From the NCBI GenBank assembly GCA_934177555.1, contig CAKPPL010000009.1, forward strand, positions 1 through 21,796: a DNA stretch of 21,796 bases, in the 5' to 3' direction. Position numbers and translations under genes: made by a program. The notes beneath the pieces were generated by a model. That model ran no database searches. It had not been told where the DNA came from and was given only the letters and a program-made list of their open reading frames with translations. The DNA comes from an uncultured Clostridia bacterium (GTDB taxonomy: Bacteria > Bacillota > Clostridia > TANB77 > CAG-508). Every line of letters starts with the position of its first letter. Position 1 is the first letter of the stretch. This document shows positions 7,158-14,263 of the stretch, one piece after another.

Positions 7158-7649
7158 TTATCCTATTTTCTCCTGTTCTGAATGCACTTTTATTTGCACT
7201 TCTTCTAATATGTCTTTTCCTTTTGTCCCTAAAGTATTATCATATGTAACCTTTAATTTGTATTTTTGTTCTGTTTTCTCATTACCTACAATTTGAATTT
7301 GCTTAGTTTTTAAATTATCTAATTCTATTTGATTTTCTTCATTATATAGCTCAAATTTTACTGAATCATCGGTTTGTGATATTACTTCTATTGAATATAA
7401 AAATCCTGTTTCACTTATTTCTTCATTTCTATAATTTTTAACTGAAAATTCATAATATCCAATATTATTTATTGCACTAATTTTAGTTGTTTCTTTTCCT
7501 TCTACTATAAATATAGGTTCAGCAATTTTCATCTCTTGATTATATTGCTTTTGAGATTTATACTTTGAAAAACTTATTTGCAAAATCAATAATATTAATA
7601 TAATTATAAGTATTATTAACAAAACAATTTTTAGTTTTTTATTTTTTAT
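7158..7649 (-). CDS. Small secreted protein of the fibre cassette (apparent AUA start)
   Basis: I do not recognise a named family. From TTG at 7622 the protein would be 154 residues but would begin inside its own hydrophobic segment and lack a Shine-Dalgarno. Reading from ATA at 7649 adds nine residues, giving a textbook signal peptide: a basic start (KNKKLK), a long Leu/Ile core, then SFSKYKS. AAAGGAG lies 10 bases before that ATA and there is no ATG, GTG or other TTG between an in-frame stop upstream and 7622. The SKY motif after the core parallels the AKY of the TasA-like protein, and the mature part (IAEPIFIVEGKE, YYEFSVKNY) looks beta-rich. It sits between two TasA-like paralogues, so a role as a minor fibre component is plausible. 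The gene is sure; the start is probable. Confidence 0.7.
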   Translation of the reverse strand: MKNKKLKIVLLIILIIILILLILQISFSKYKSQKQYNQEMKIAEPIFIVEGKETTKISAINNIGYYEFSVKNYRNEEISETGFLYSIEVISQTDDSVKFELYNEENQIELDNLKTKQIQIVGNEKTEQKYKLKVTYDNTLGTKGKDILEEVQIKVHSEQEKIG

Positions 7650-7708
7650 ATTTTAACCACTCCTTTTATTGTTTTTTCTTCATATTTTTCTATTTTATTT
7701 TTATATTT

Positions 7709-8284
7709 TTAAATTGCTTTTTGTATTCCTGTAACTTGTATATCAAATGTATAATTTAAATTAGCTATTCCACATTTTGTATCTGCTTCATCTGATTTTG
7801 CAATATCACTTGTACTTTCATATGGCCATTCCCATGTTACAGTAACTGTTTTCTTTTTTATATTTTCATCAGCATTTATTGTCCCTTTTATGACTTCATT
7901 TAATTCTTGTAGAGTTTTATATTTTTGATTATTATACATAAAAATCAAATTTGTTGGTTTATTTTGTTCATTTAAAAATTTGACAACATAATCTACTCCA
8001 ACTTCTGCACCTGTTGCATCTACTTCTATGTTTATTGTTCCAGAAGTTCCTGGTGCAACTTTTCCATTTACCAATTTTTTCACATCTACTGTATCTTTTA
8101 AAGTGATTGTTTCTATTCTATCTGTTTTGCCACCTACTTTAAAAGACCATTTTGCTACATCTAACACTCCATCCCCTTTCACTGTTGATTTATATTTTGC
8201 ATATGTATATCCTCCTGAACATAATGCAAGTATTATTAATATTGCACTTAATAATACAATTATTTTTTTACTTTTTTTCTTCAA
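7709..8284 (-). CDS. TasA/camelysin-like secreted fibre protein
   Basis: 191 residues. A basic start and hydrophobic core (about 8-25) run into YAKYKST and VLDVAKWSF, the pattern of SipW-dependent-type signal peptides and mature N-termini in TasA/CalY-like proteins. The mature part is rich in beta-strand patterns (APGTSGTINIEVDATG, VTVTWEWPYE) and ends VTGIQKAI. TasA proteins polymerise into extracellular amyloid-like or donor-strand fibres of the biofilm matrix. No SipW signal peptidase is seen in the window, so an enzyme elsewhere must process it. The start is TTG with GGAGG 6 bases upstream; no better in-frame start exists. It lies directly after the sortase and thioester adhesin, and two related proteins follow. 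Assignment to the superfamily is by pattern, not by alignment. Confidence 0.75.
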   Translation of the reverse strand: MKKKSKKIIVLLSAILIILALCSGGYTYAKYKSTVKGDGVLDVAKWSFKVGGKTDRIETITLKDTVDVKKLVNGKVAPGTSGTINIEVDATGAEVGVDYVVKFLNEQNKPTNLIFMYNNQKYKTLQELNEVIKGTINADENIKKKTVTVTWEWPYESTSDIAKSDEADTKCGIANLNYTFDIQVTGIQKAI

Positions 8285-8360
8285 TTTGTTCCTCCTTTTT
8301 TATTATTTTTTATAGAAAAATATGAAAATTTATCATAATCTTTTTTCAAAGATTTATTAA

Positions 8361-9365
8361 CTACATTCCTGTTACTGGTAATTTTTTTACTTCTACTACA
8401 GGTTTTTCTGGTTCCTTTTTTTCTTCTTCTGGTGGATTTTCTGTTTTAGGTTCTTCTTTTGGTTTCTCTGGTTCTATTTTTATATATTCTTCTTCAATTT
8501 CTGTTTTTATGTTTTCAAATGAAAATCCTGTTAAAGCATAATCTTGCAAATTTTCACTTGGTGCTTTACCATAATAAATTGGTTTTGTTTCCATTTGGGT
8601 ATTTATTTTTATTTTGAATTTTCCTGATTTTTTTAAATTTTCTATTGGAATTAATATTTTAAATTTTTCATTTGATTTAAACTCTTTTTTTGAATTGTTT
8701 TCTAAATCTACTATTTTTGTATCTTTTACTTCATCTTCTAATGTTACAGTATATTTTGATATATTAATATTACTTTTGACTTCAAACTCTTTTGATATAT
8801 ATTTTTCTTCTTTAGCCCATTTTTCTGATTTGTTTATTTTTATTTCTTGTTTTTGTTCTTCTGTTGAATTTTGAGCATTTTTTAATATTTTATTCATAGC
8901 ATTTAGTGTTCTTTCTCCTGCTTCTCCTATTCCTGAATATTTTTCTGTCCCTCTATTGTATATATAGCAATATATTGATTGCTTTGTTGCTATATATGCT
9001 TCTTCTTCATTTTCTACTCCTAGTTCTTCTAAGCTTTTATATGGATACCCATTTATTATTACTCTCCATAATCCTATGTCTTGTATTTTTCCTTGATTTA
9101 TTGTTTCATATGTTACTAAATTTTCTCCAACTCCTTGTAAATCCTTATCTAAACAATATACTGGATATTCTTTTCCATTTTCTTCATATACAGCATGTGC
9201 TGTTTTTATTAGTATTCCATCAAATTTTAATATTCTACTTAGATTTCCTGTTGTATAAATTTTTATAGTATTATTTTCTACAGCTTGTACTGTATTTACT
9301 AGTATTCCTATATTTGATATTATTATGATTATAGATGTTAATATTAATTTTAATATTTTTTTCAA
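8361..9365 (-). CDS. Thioester-domain (TQXA-like) adhesin ending in a bare LPVTG motif
   Basis: I start the protein at TTG 9365, not ATG 9404: GGAGG lies 7 bases before it, it overlaps the sortase stop as TTGA, and it gives a clean signal peptide (cleavage after VQA28). The 334-residue protein then has YCLD (Cys71) and TKQSIYCY (Gln129), matching the two halves of the thioester-domain signature in which Cys and Gln form an internal bond that can attach covalently to amines on host or other surfaces. Residues about 195-285 look like a beta-rich stalk domain, followed by a Pro/Glu/Lys-rich wall-spanning segment (about 290-325). It ends LPVTGM then stop. The LPxTG sorting motif is thus present, but the hydrophobic helix and basic tail that normally follow are absent in every frame. 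The sortase is encoded directly upstream. Confidence 0.8.
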   Translation of the reverse strand: MKKILKLILTSIIIIISNIGILVNTVQAVENNTIKIYTTGNLSRILKFDGILIKTAHAVYEENGKEYPVYCLDKDLQGVGENLVTYETINQGKIQDIGLWRVIINGYPYKSLEELGVENEEEAYIATKQSIYCYIYNRGTEKYSGIGEAGERTLNAMNKILKNAQNSTEEQKQEIKINKSEKWAKEEKYISKEFEVKSNINISKYTVTLEDEVKDTKIVDLENNSKKEFKSNEKFKILIPIENLKKSGKFKIKINTQMETKPIYYGKAPSENLQDYALTGFSFENIKTEIEEEYIKIEPEKPKEEPKTENPPEEEKKEPEKPVVEVKKLPVTGM

Positions 9366-9937
9366 TAATTTTCCTCCATTTCTTCTTTTATTGCTTGCAC
9401 ACATCTTCTATATTCTGGTTCATTTTCTACACATGTTATTAATGTTAATTTGTCTTCTTCAGTATTCTCAAGCTTTTCCCAGTCTGTATCTTTTATTATT
9501 ATATTTTTTTCTACTATATATGTTTGTTGGTACTGATTATGTATATATTTTATTTTATCTCCTTGTTTTAATTTTTTTAAATTTTCAAAATAATTTACTT
9601 TATATCCTCTATTATGTGCTGCAAGTCCTATATTTCCATTTTCTGTTTGTGTTTCTGTAAAATGCCCTATTTTATCTTCTAATATTTCTTTTGATGTTCC
9701 TTCTGCTATATCTGCTTTTAATTTTATTTCTTCTATTTCTAATTGCCATATATCATCTGTTTTTAATGTTTCTATTGGTACATATACATCTTGTTTTTTC
9801 ATTATATTTTCTGTAATATTGACATTTAATTTGACTCCATTTACATACTGATATAATGTTATTTGTATTATTGAAAATATTATTGTTGTTATAATGAAAC
9901 TTATAAGATTTACACCAGCTCTAGTAAATTTAAACAT
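9362..9937 (-). CDS. Sortase (probably class D-like)
   Basis: Sortases are membrane-bound cysteine transpeptidases that cut LPxTG-type motifs and join the protein to the wall or to another pilin. The 191 residues comprise an N-terminal membrane helix (about 8-34) and an extracellular beta-barrel. Catalytic residues are visible: His108 in AAHNRG, Cys169 in LTLITC and Arg177 in EYRRC. The class is a guess from these motifs and small size. It is the first gene behind the promoter at 10038-10066 and precedes its probable substrate with a 4-base overlap. The ATG at 9937 has an in-frame stop immediately before it, so it cannot start earlier; its AGAAGG is 13 bases away, while a three-codon reading frame starting at 9941 has better spacing. 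Confidence 0.9.
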   Translation of the reverse strand: MFKFTRAGVNLISFIITTIIFSIIQITLYQYVNGVKLNVNITENIMKKQDVYVPIETLKTDDIWQLEIEEIKLKADIAEGTSKEILEDKIGHFTETQTENGNIGLAAHNRGYKVNYFENLKKLKQGDKIKYIHNQYQQTYIVEKNIIIKDTDWEKLENTEEDKLTLITCVENEPEYRRCVQAIKEEMEENY

Positions 9938-10037
9938 TCATTTACTTTCACCTTCTTTGATTAAAATTTGAATTTTGATTTGTTGATTTTTTCGAAAAAA
10001 TTTTGATTCAACTTTGTTTGATTTAAATTCTGTACAC

Positions 10038-10066
10038 ATATTAACATCATTTTTTTATAATGTCAA
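10038..10066 (-). promoter_or_regulatory. Sigma-A promoter of the sortase/fibre operon
   Basis: TTGACA (10066-10061) and TAATAT (10043-10038) with a 17-base spacer on the minus strand: the -35 is consensus and the -10 differs at one position. It predicts a leader of about 95 bases before the sortase. A Spo0A-box-like TGTCGAA lies 19 bases upstream of the -35. Confidence 0.75.
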
Positions 10067-10085
10067 GAACTTTTCGTCGACGGCA

Positions 10086-10092
10086 TTCGACA
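10086..10092 (-). promoter_or_regulatory. Putative Spo0A box (0A box)
   Basis: TGTCGAA in the context TTTTGTCGAATG matches the 0A-box core TGNCGAA exactly. A one-mismatch copy, CGACGAA, follows at 10079-10073 between it and the -35. Two boxes beside a strong promoter are suggestive in a sporulating organism, but a 7-base match alone is weak. Confidence 0.35.
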
Positions 10093-10126
10093 AAAGAGCC
10101 TGAAACCATTAGTTTCAAGCTCTTTT
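10092..10126 (-). terminator. Terminator of the glyS-glmM operon
   Basis: Fifteen-base arms (10092-10106 and 10112-10126; AAAAGAGC...GCTCTTTT) with a single non-canonical pair and a 5-base loop, beginning 6 bases after the stop of the 112-residue gene. The U-tract on the minus strand is short (CUCUUUUG). It separates this operon from the sortase promoter. Confidence 0.8.
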
Positions 10127-10132
10127 ATTACA

Positions 10133-10471
10133 TTATACTTCTTTCCAAAACCAGTCTAAACTATTATCTATACTTTTTTTATTATTCTTTTTTGCTTCAA
10201 TATCATCAATCCATAAATATGATACAAATGATATAAATATAAATGCAAAATCTAATAATACACAGCCCCATAATATTGGCAATTTATCTCTATATCCATC
10301 AGTTAAAGTCATTATTTGTATTACATGTGTTACTAGTAAAAATAAGTACACTCCTAATGGTAATGCCATTATATAACTTTTTTTAATTTCATGTGCAAGA
10401 AAAATTAATAATATCATTGCTATTACCATTAACAATATTGTTACAAAATTTGTTATATCTATTATAATCAC
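10133..10471 (-). CDS. Small integral membrane protein of unknown function
   Basis: 112 residues with three clear hydrophobic helices (about 5-27, 33-54 and 68-93) and a charged C-terminal tail (EAKKNNKKSIDNSLDWFWKEV) that should be cytoplasmic by the positive-inside rule. I do not recognise the family. The start is GTG at 10471, with AGGAGG 7 bases upstream. It lies 30 bases after glmM and is the last gene before the terminator, so it is cotranscribed with cell-wall precursor synthesis, but nothing in the sequence shows a functional link. Confidence 0.8.
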   Translation of the reverse strand: MIIIDITNFVTILLMVIAMILLIFLAHEIKKSYIMALPLGVYLFLLVTHVIQIMTLTDGYRDKLPILWGCVLLDFAFIFISFVSYLWIDDIEAKKNNKKSIDNSLDWFWKEV

Positions 10472-10501
10472 TTCACATCCTCCTTTGTATATATAATAAT
10501 A

Positions 10502-11866
10502 TTATTTACAATTTTTTTCAATTAGTTCTGCAATTTCTTTTGCTTTTTGTTCAATTTCTTTTTTATTTTGACCTTCTATCATAACTCTAACAAGTGGTTC
10601 TGTTCCAGATGGTCTAATTAACACTCTACCATTTCCTGAAAATTCTTTTTCTAATTTTTCTATTGCTTTTTTTATTTCTTCATTTTTTTCATAATCATAT
10701 TTTTTATCTGATGATACTTTAGCATTAATTAATACTTGTGGATATTTTTCTACTAAGTTTCCTAATTCTGATGCTTTTTTACCACTTTTTAACATTGCTT
10801 GTATTAACATTAATGATGTTAAAATTCCATCACCTGTTGGATTATAATCTAATAATATAACATGCCCAGATTGTTCTCCACCTAAATTATATCCATTTTT
10901 TAGCATTTCTTCTAATACATATCTATCTCCAACTTTTGTTTGAATTAGATTCATATTATTTTTTTCTGCATATTTATTTAGTCCTAAATTACTCATAACT
11001 GTTGCGACTATTGTATCTTTTTCAAGTTCTCCATTTTCTCTTAAATAGTTTGAAATTATTGCTAATAATTTGTCTCCATCAATTTCATTACCATTTTCGT
11101 CAACAGCTAAACATCTATCTCCATCACCATCATATGCTATTCCTAAACTCATTTTATTTTTTACAACATATTCTTTTAGCATCTCTAAATGTGTTGAACC
11201 ACAATTTTGATTTATGTTTATTCCATCAGGAGTATTATTTATTATTACATGATTTATTCCTAATGTTTTAAATACTTTATCTGCAACTTTGTAAGTTGCT
11301 CCATTTGCTGTGTCTATTACTACTTTAAAATCTGGTGTATTATATTTTTCTATGTTATCATCAAAGTTTTTTCTAAAGAAATAAACATATTCATCTAGTA
11401 AATCTGTTCTTACTTCAGATACTCCTATTTTTTCTTCAACTGCAGATAATTCGTCTAATTTACCTGAATCCATTATTTCTTCTATTTCTTCCTCTAATTC
11501 ATCAGGAATTTTCATACCTTTATTACTAAAATATTTTATTCCATTAAATTCATATGTATTATGTGATGCTGATATTACTACACTAGCATCTGCTTGCAAT
11601 TTTCTTGTTAGATATGCTACTGCTGGTGTTGGTATAACTCCTAATAATTTTACATTTGCTCCATAACTTAGAAATCCTGCTACCATAGCACTTTCTATTA
11701 GTGTTCCTGATAATCTTGTATCTCTTCCTATTAATATTGTTGGAGCTTTATTTGTATGTTTTGATAATACATACGCTCCTGCTTTTGCTACTTTATAAAC
11801 TAATTCTGGTGATAATTCTGTATTAGCAATTCTACGAATACCATCTGTTCCAAAGTATTTTCTCAT
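10502..11866 (-). CDS. glmM: Phosphoglucosamine mutase
   Basis: GlmM interconverts glucosamine-6-phosphate and glucosamine-1-phosphate, the step before UDP-GlcNAc formation for peptidoglycan and wall polymers. The 454 residues are the usual length. Signatures in order: RKYFGTDGIRR at the N-terminus, the phosphoserine loop VVISASHN (Ser101), the magnesium-binding YDGDGDRC near 240, the sugar-recognition GGEQSGH near 330 and the phosphate-binding RPSGTEPLVR near 422. The serine loop and the initial FGTDGIRG-like motif favour GlmM over other phosphohexomutases. The ATG has AAGGAAGGATG ahead of it. It is in one operon with glyS and two membrane proteins. Confidence 0.97.
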   Translation of the reverse strand: MRKYFGTDGIRRIANTELSPELVYKVAKAGAYVLSKHTNKAPTILIGRDTRLSGTLIESAMVAGFLSYGANVKLLGVIPTPAVAYLTRKLQADASVVISASHNTYEFNGIKYFSNKGMKIPDELEEEIEEIMDSGKLDELSAVEEKIGVSEVRTDLLDEYVYFFRKNFDDNIEKYNTPDFKVVIDTANGATYKVADKVFKTLGINHVIINNTPDGININQNCGSTHLEMLKEYVVKNKMSLGIAYDGDGDRCLAVDENGNEIDGDKLLAIISNYLRENGELEKDTIVATVMSNLGLNKYAEKNNMNLIQTKVGDRYVLEEMLKNGYNLGGEQSGHVILLDYNPTGDGILTSLMLIQAMLKSGKKASELGNLVEKYPQVLINAKVSSDKKYDYEKNEEIKKAIEKLEKEFSGNGRVLIRPSGTEPLVRVMIEGQNKKEIEQKAKEIAELIEKNCK

Positions 11867-11880
11867 ATTTCATCCTTCCT

Positions 11881-12585
11881 TTAATCAACTAGTTGATTAA
11901 TTAAATTATAGTATTCTGTCATTTTACCTATATTTGTAAATTGAATTTTGTCTTCTTTTACATTCCAATATTTTTTATTTTCTATTAAAAATTCTTTTAT
12001 TTTGGTTAATTTATTTGCTCTTTCTATTATATTATCTTTTTCTTTTTCTATTTTTTCTTGAATATTTGAATATTTAGATTTCATAACATCACTTAACATT
12101 ACTGTTTTATATAAATTTTTGTAATATTCTTTTCTATTTGTTATTTTATTTTCTTCAAATCCATTTATAATGTTTTCTTCTTTTATTAATTCTTCATATT
12201 CTTCAAAGTCTTTTTGAGCTTTTTCTTTATAATTTGAAATTATATTATCCACTACTGTAAAATTTTCGCCTTTTACATTTTCAGCTTGAAAAATAATATG
12301 TGGATTGATTTCATTATTTGTTTCTTTCATATCAGTATATAAGTTTTTTATTTTTGATAAATATTCTTTAATTGATTTTTCTACAATAGCATAATTTTTT
12401 TCTGTTTTTATTTTTGAATCTATATCATCTTTTAAAATATCAGATTGTAAGAGTTGGTTTGTTTCATCTGTTAATAAATTTATTTGTTCTGTACTTGTTC
12501 TATTATAAAAATATGCACCTACAACTGTTACTATTATTAATATTAACAAAATAATTATTCCAATTATTGTTTTTTTATTTTCCAT
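11881..12585 (-). CDS. Single-pass membrane protein with coiled-coil extracellular domain, unknown function
   Basis: 234 residues. A short basic N-terminus (MENKK) precedes one hydrophobic helix (about 6-26), so the protein is probably anchored by an uncleaved signal segment with its bulk outside. The rest is Lys/Glu/Ile-rich with heptad-like spacing and almost no Pro or Cys, suggesting long helices or coiled coils. I do not recognise a family. It lies between glyS (25 bases upstream) and glmM (14 bases downstream) with ordinary spacing, so it belongs to the T-box-controlled operon. Confidence 0.8.
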   Translation of the reverse strand: MENKKTIIGIIILLILIIVTVVGAYFYNRTSTEQINLLTDETNQLLQSDILKDDIDSKIKTEKNYAIVEKSIKEYLSKIKNLYTDMKETNNEINPHIIFQAENVKGENFTVVDNIISNYKEKAQKDFEEYEELIKEENIINGFEENKITNRKEYYKNLYKTVMLSDVMKSKYSNIQEKIEKEKDNIIERANKLTKIKEFLIENKKYWNVKEDKIQFTNIGKMTEYYNLINQLVD

Positions 12586-12610
12586 TTATTTTTTCCTTTC
12601 GTAAATGTTT

Positions 12611-13993
12611 CTAAAAATCTATTTTTTTCTCAATCCATTGTTCTAATTCATTTATATTAACTCTTACTTGTTCCATTGTATCTCTATCTCTAACTGTTAC
12701 ACAATTATCTTCAAGTGTGTCAAAATCTATTGTTACACAATAAGGTGTTCCAATTTCATCTTGTCTTCTATAACGTTTTCCTATTGAACCTGCCTCATCA
12801 TATTCACACATGAATTTCTTTGCTAATTGTGAATATACTTCTTCTGCTTTTTCTGATAATTTTTTTGATAATGGTAATACTGCAACTTTATATGGTGCTA
12901 ATGCTGGATGTAAATGTAATACCACTCTTGTATCTCCTTCTCCAATTTCTTGTTCTTCATAACTATCACATAAAAATGCTAATGTTACTCTATCTGCTCC
13001 AAGTGATGGTTCTATACAATATGGTACATATCTCTCATTTGTTTCTGGATCTAAATATGTTAAATCTTCTTTTGAAGTATTCATATGATTTGTTAAATCA
13101 TAATCTGTTCTATCAGCAATTCCCCATAATTCTCCCCATCCAAATGGAAATGCATATTCTATATCTGTTGTTGCTTTACTGTAAAATACTAGTTCTTCTG
13201 GACTATGATCTCTTAAACGAATATTTTCTTTTGTCATTCCTAATCCTAATAACCAATCTTCACAGAATTTTTTCCAGTATTCATGCCATTCTAAATCTGT
13301 TCCTGGTTTGCAGAAGAATTCTAATTCCATTTGTTCAAATTCTCTTGTTCTAAATGTAAAATTACCTGGTGTTATTTCATTTCTAAATGCTTTTCCTATT
13401 TGAGCTATACCCATTGGAAGTTTTTTTCTTGTTGTTCTCATTACATTTTTAAAGTTTACAAATATTCCTTGTGCAGTTTCTGGTCTTAAATATATTTCTG
13501 CTTTTGCATCTTCTGTTACACCTTGAAATGTTTTAAACATTAAATTAAATTTTCTTATTGATGTAAAATTATGTTTTCCACAATTTGGACATGGAATATT
13601 ATTGTCATCTAAAAATTTTATCATTTCATCATCTGTCATTCCATCTGCAATCATATCTTTTCCATTTTCATGTGACCATTCTTCTATTAATTTATCTGCT
13701 CTATGTCTTGTTTTACATTCTTTACAATCTATTAAAGGATCTGAGAAACCACCAACGTGCCCTGATGCAACCCAAACTTGTGGATTCATTAATATTGCTG
13801 CATCTAATCCAACATTATATTTACTTTCTTGAATAAATTTCTTTCTCCATAATTTTTTTACATTATTTTTTAGCTCAACTCCTAATGGTCCATAATCCCA
13901 TGTATTTGCTAAGCCTCCATAAATTTCTGAACCAGGATATATATATCCTCTAGCCTTACATAAATTTACGATTGTTTCCATTGATTTTACCAT
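12611..13993 (-). CDS. glyS: Glycyl-tRNA synthetase, single-chain alpha2 type
   Basis: The enzyme charges tRNA-Gly with glycine. It is the homodimeric class II type found in eukaryotes, archaea and some Firmicutes, not the GlyQ/GlyS alpha2beta2 enzyme. At 460 residues it has the class II motifs: YGPLGVELKNN near 34-44, motif 2 around FRNEITPGNFTFRTREFEQMELEFF (about 202-226) and a motif 3 region around IEPSLGADRVTLAFL (about 327-341). CKEC and CPNC pairs near 88-140 look like a zinc site. The C-terminal anticodon-binding domain begins near APYKVAVLPLS. AAGGAGG lies 8 bases before the ATG. A glycine T-box precedes it, tying expression to uncharged tRNA-Gly. Confidence 0.97.
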   Translation of the reverse strand: MVKSMETIVNLCKARGYIYPGSEIYGGLANTWDYGPLGVELKNNVKKLWRKKFIQESKYNVGLDAAILMNPQVWVASGHVGGFSDPLIDCKECKTRHRADKLIEEWSHENGKDMIADGMTDDEMIKFLDDNNIPCPNCGKHNFTSIRKFNLMFKTFQGVTEDAKAEIYLRPETAQGIFVNFKNVMRTTRKKLPMGIAQIGKAFRNEITPGNFTFRTREFEQMELEFFCKPGTDLEWHEYWKKFCEDWLLGLGMTKENIRLRDHSPEELVFYSKATTDIEYAFPFGWGELWGIADRTDYDLTNHMNTSKEDLTYLDPETNERYVPYCIEPSLGADRVTLAFLCDSYEEQEIGEGDTRVVLHLHPALAPYKVAVLPLSKKLSEKAEEVYSQLAKKFMCEYDEAGSIGKRYRRQDEIGTPYCVTIDFDTLEDNCVTVRDRDTMEQVRVNINELEQWIEKKIDF

Positions 13994-14018
13994 TTTAATT
14001 CCTCCTTATAATCAAAAA

Positions 14019-14055
14019 AACTCCCATTCCTAGCTTATAGCTAGGGACGAAAGTT
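14019..14055 (-). terminator. Conditional terminator of the T-box leader
   Basis: Minus-strand core CCTAGCT-ATA-AGCTAGG, extended by outer AACT/AGTT pairing, followed by seven or more T. Its 5' side (TCCCTAG) can instead pair with the AGGG of the T-box sequence to form the antiterminator. Confidence 0.85.
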
Positions 14056-14222
14056 CTATTTCCGCGTTTCCACCCTATTTCTTAAAACTAAAGTTTTAAG
14101 CACCTTAATTATATATTTACTCCAAAGCTCCCCTTATAACTTTTATTGCTATATTTCCACCAACAATAGCTCTCTATAAACTTAAGTTATAATTTTTCTT
14201 TTTCATCGTAAATTATTAAATT
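14019..14222 (-). promoter_or_regulatory. Glycine T-box riboswitch
   Basis: The leader binds uncharged tRNA and prevents termination ahead of glyS. The hallmark T-box AGGGTGGAAACGCGG is at 14076-14062, with the matching CGTCCCT of the antiterminator shortly after. Stem I is bounded by TTATAACTT (14192-14184) and AAGTTATAA (14142-14134), with AGAGAG and GTTGGTGGAAA of the distal AG bulge and apical loop between. The specifier loop then reads GGGGAG, which contains the glycine codon GGA (14131-14129). A perfect 8-base hairpin at 14081-14100 is stem III. No stem II is seen, as is typical of glycine T-boxes. Confidence 0.9.
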
Positions 14223-14228
14223 ATGGTT

Positions 14229-14257
14229 ATTATACCTTTTTTATTTTTCATTGTCAA
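14229..14257 (-). promoter_or_regulatory. Consensus sigma-A promoter of the glyS T-box operon
   Basis: Perfect TTGACA (14257-14252) and TATAAT (14234-14229) with a 17-base spacer, placed just after the pgsA stop. Predicted transcription start is about 14222, right at the 5' side of the T-box. It is the best promoter in the window. Confidence 0.9.
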
Positions 14258-14263
14258 TATTTT

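Noticed and set aside
8300..8378. Frameshift removing a membrane anchor from the LPVTG protein
   Set aside because: All three minus-strand frames after the motif were read; none encodes a hydrophobic stretch, so a simple frameshift does not explain the missing anchor.
8375..9300. Long Leu/Phe-rich plus-strand frames opposite the adhesin and sortase genes, resembling membrane proteins
   Set aside because: They are the reverse complement of Lys/Glu/Asn-rich coding sequence, which always looks hydrophobic; there is no start context and no conserved motif.
4686..10471. A SipW-type signal peptidase gene that would be expected beside a TasA-like protein
   Set aside because: None of the proteins in the cassette or its flanks has signal peptidase motifs; the 112-residue membrane protein at 10133-10471 has no catalytic Ser/His or Ser/Lys pattern.
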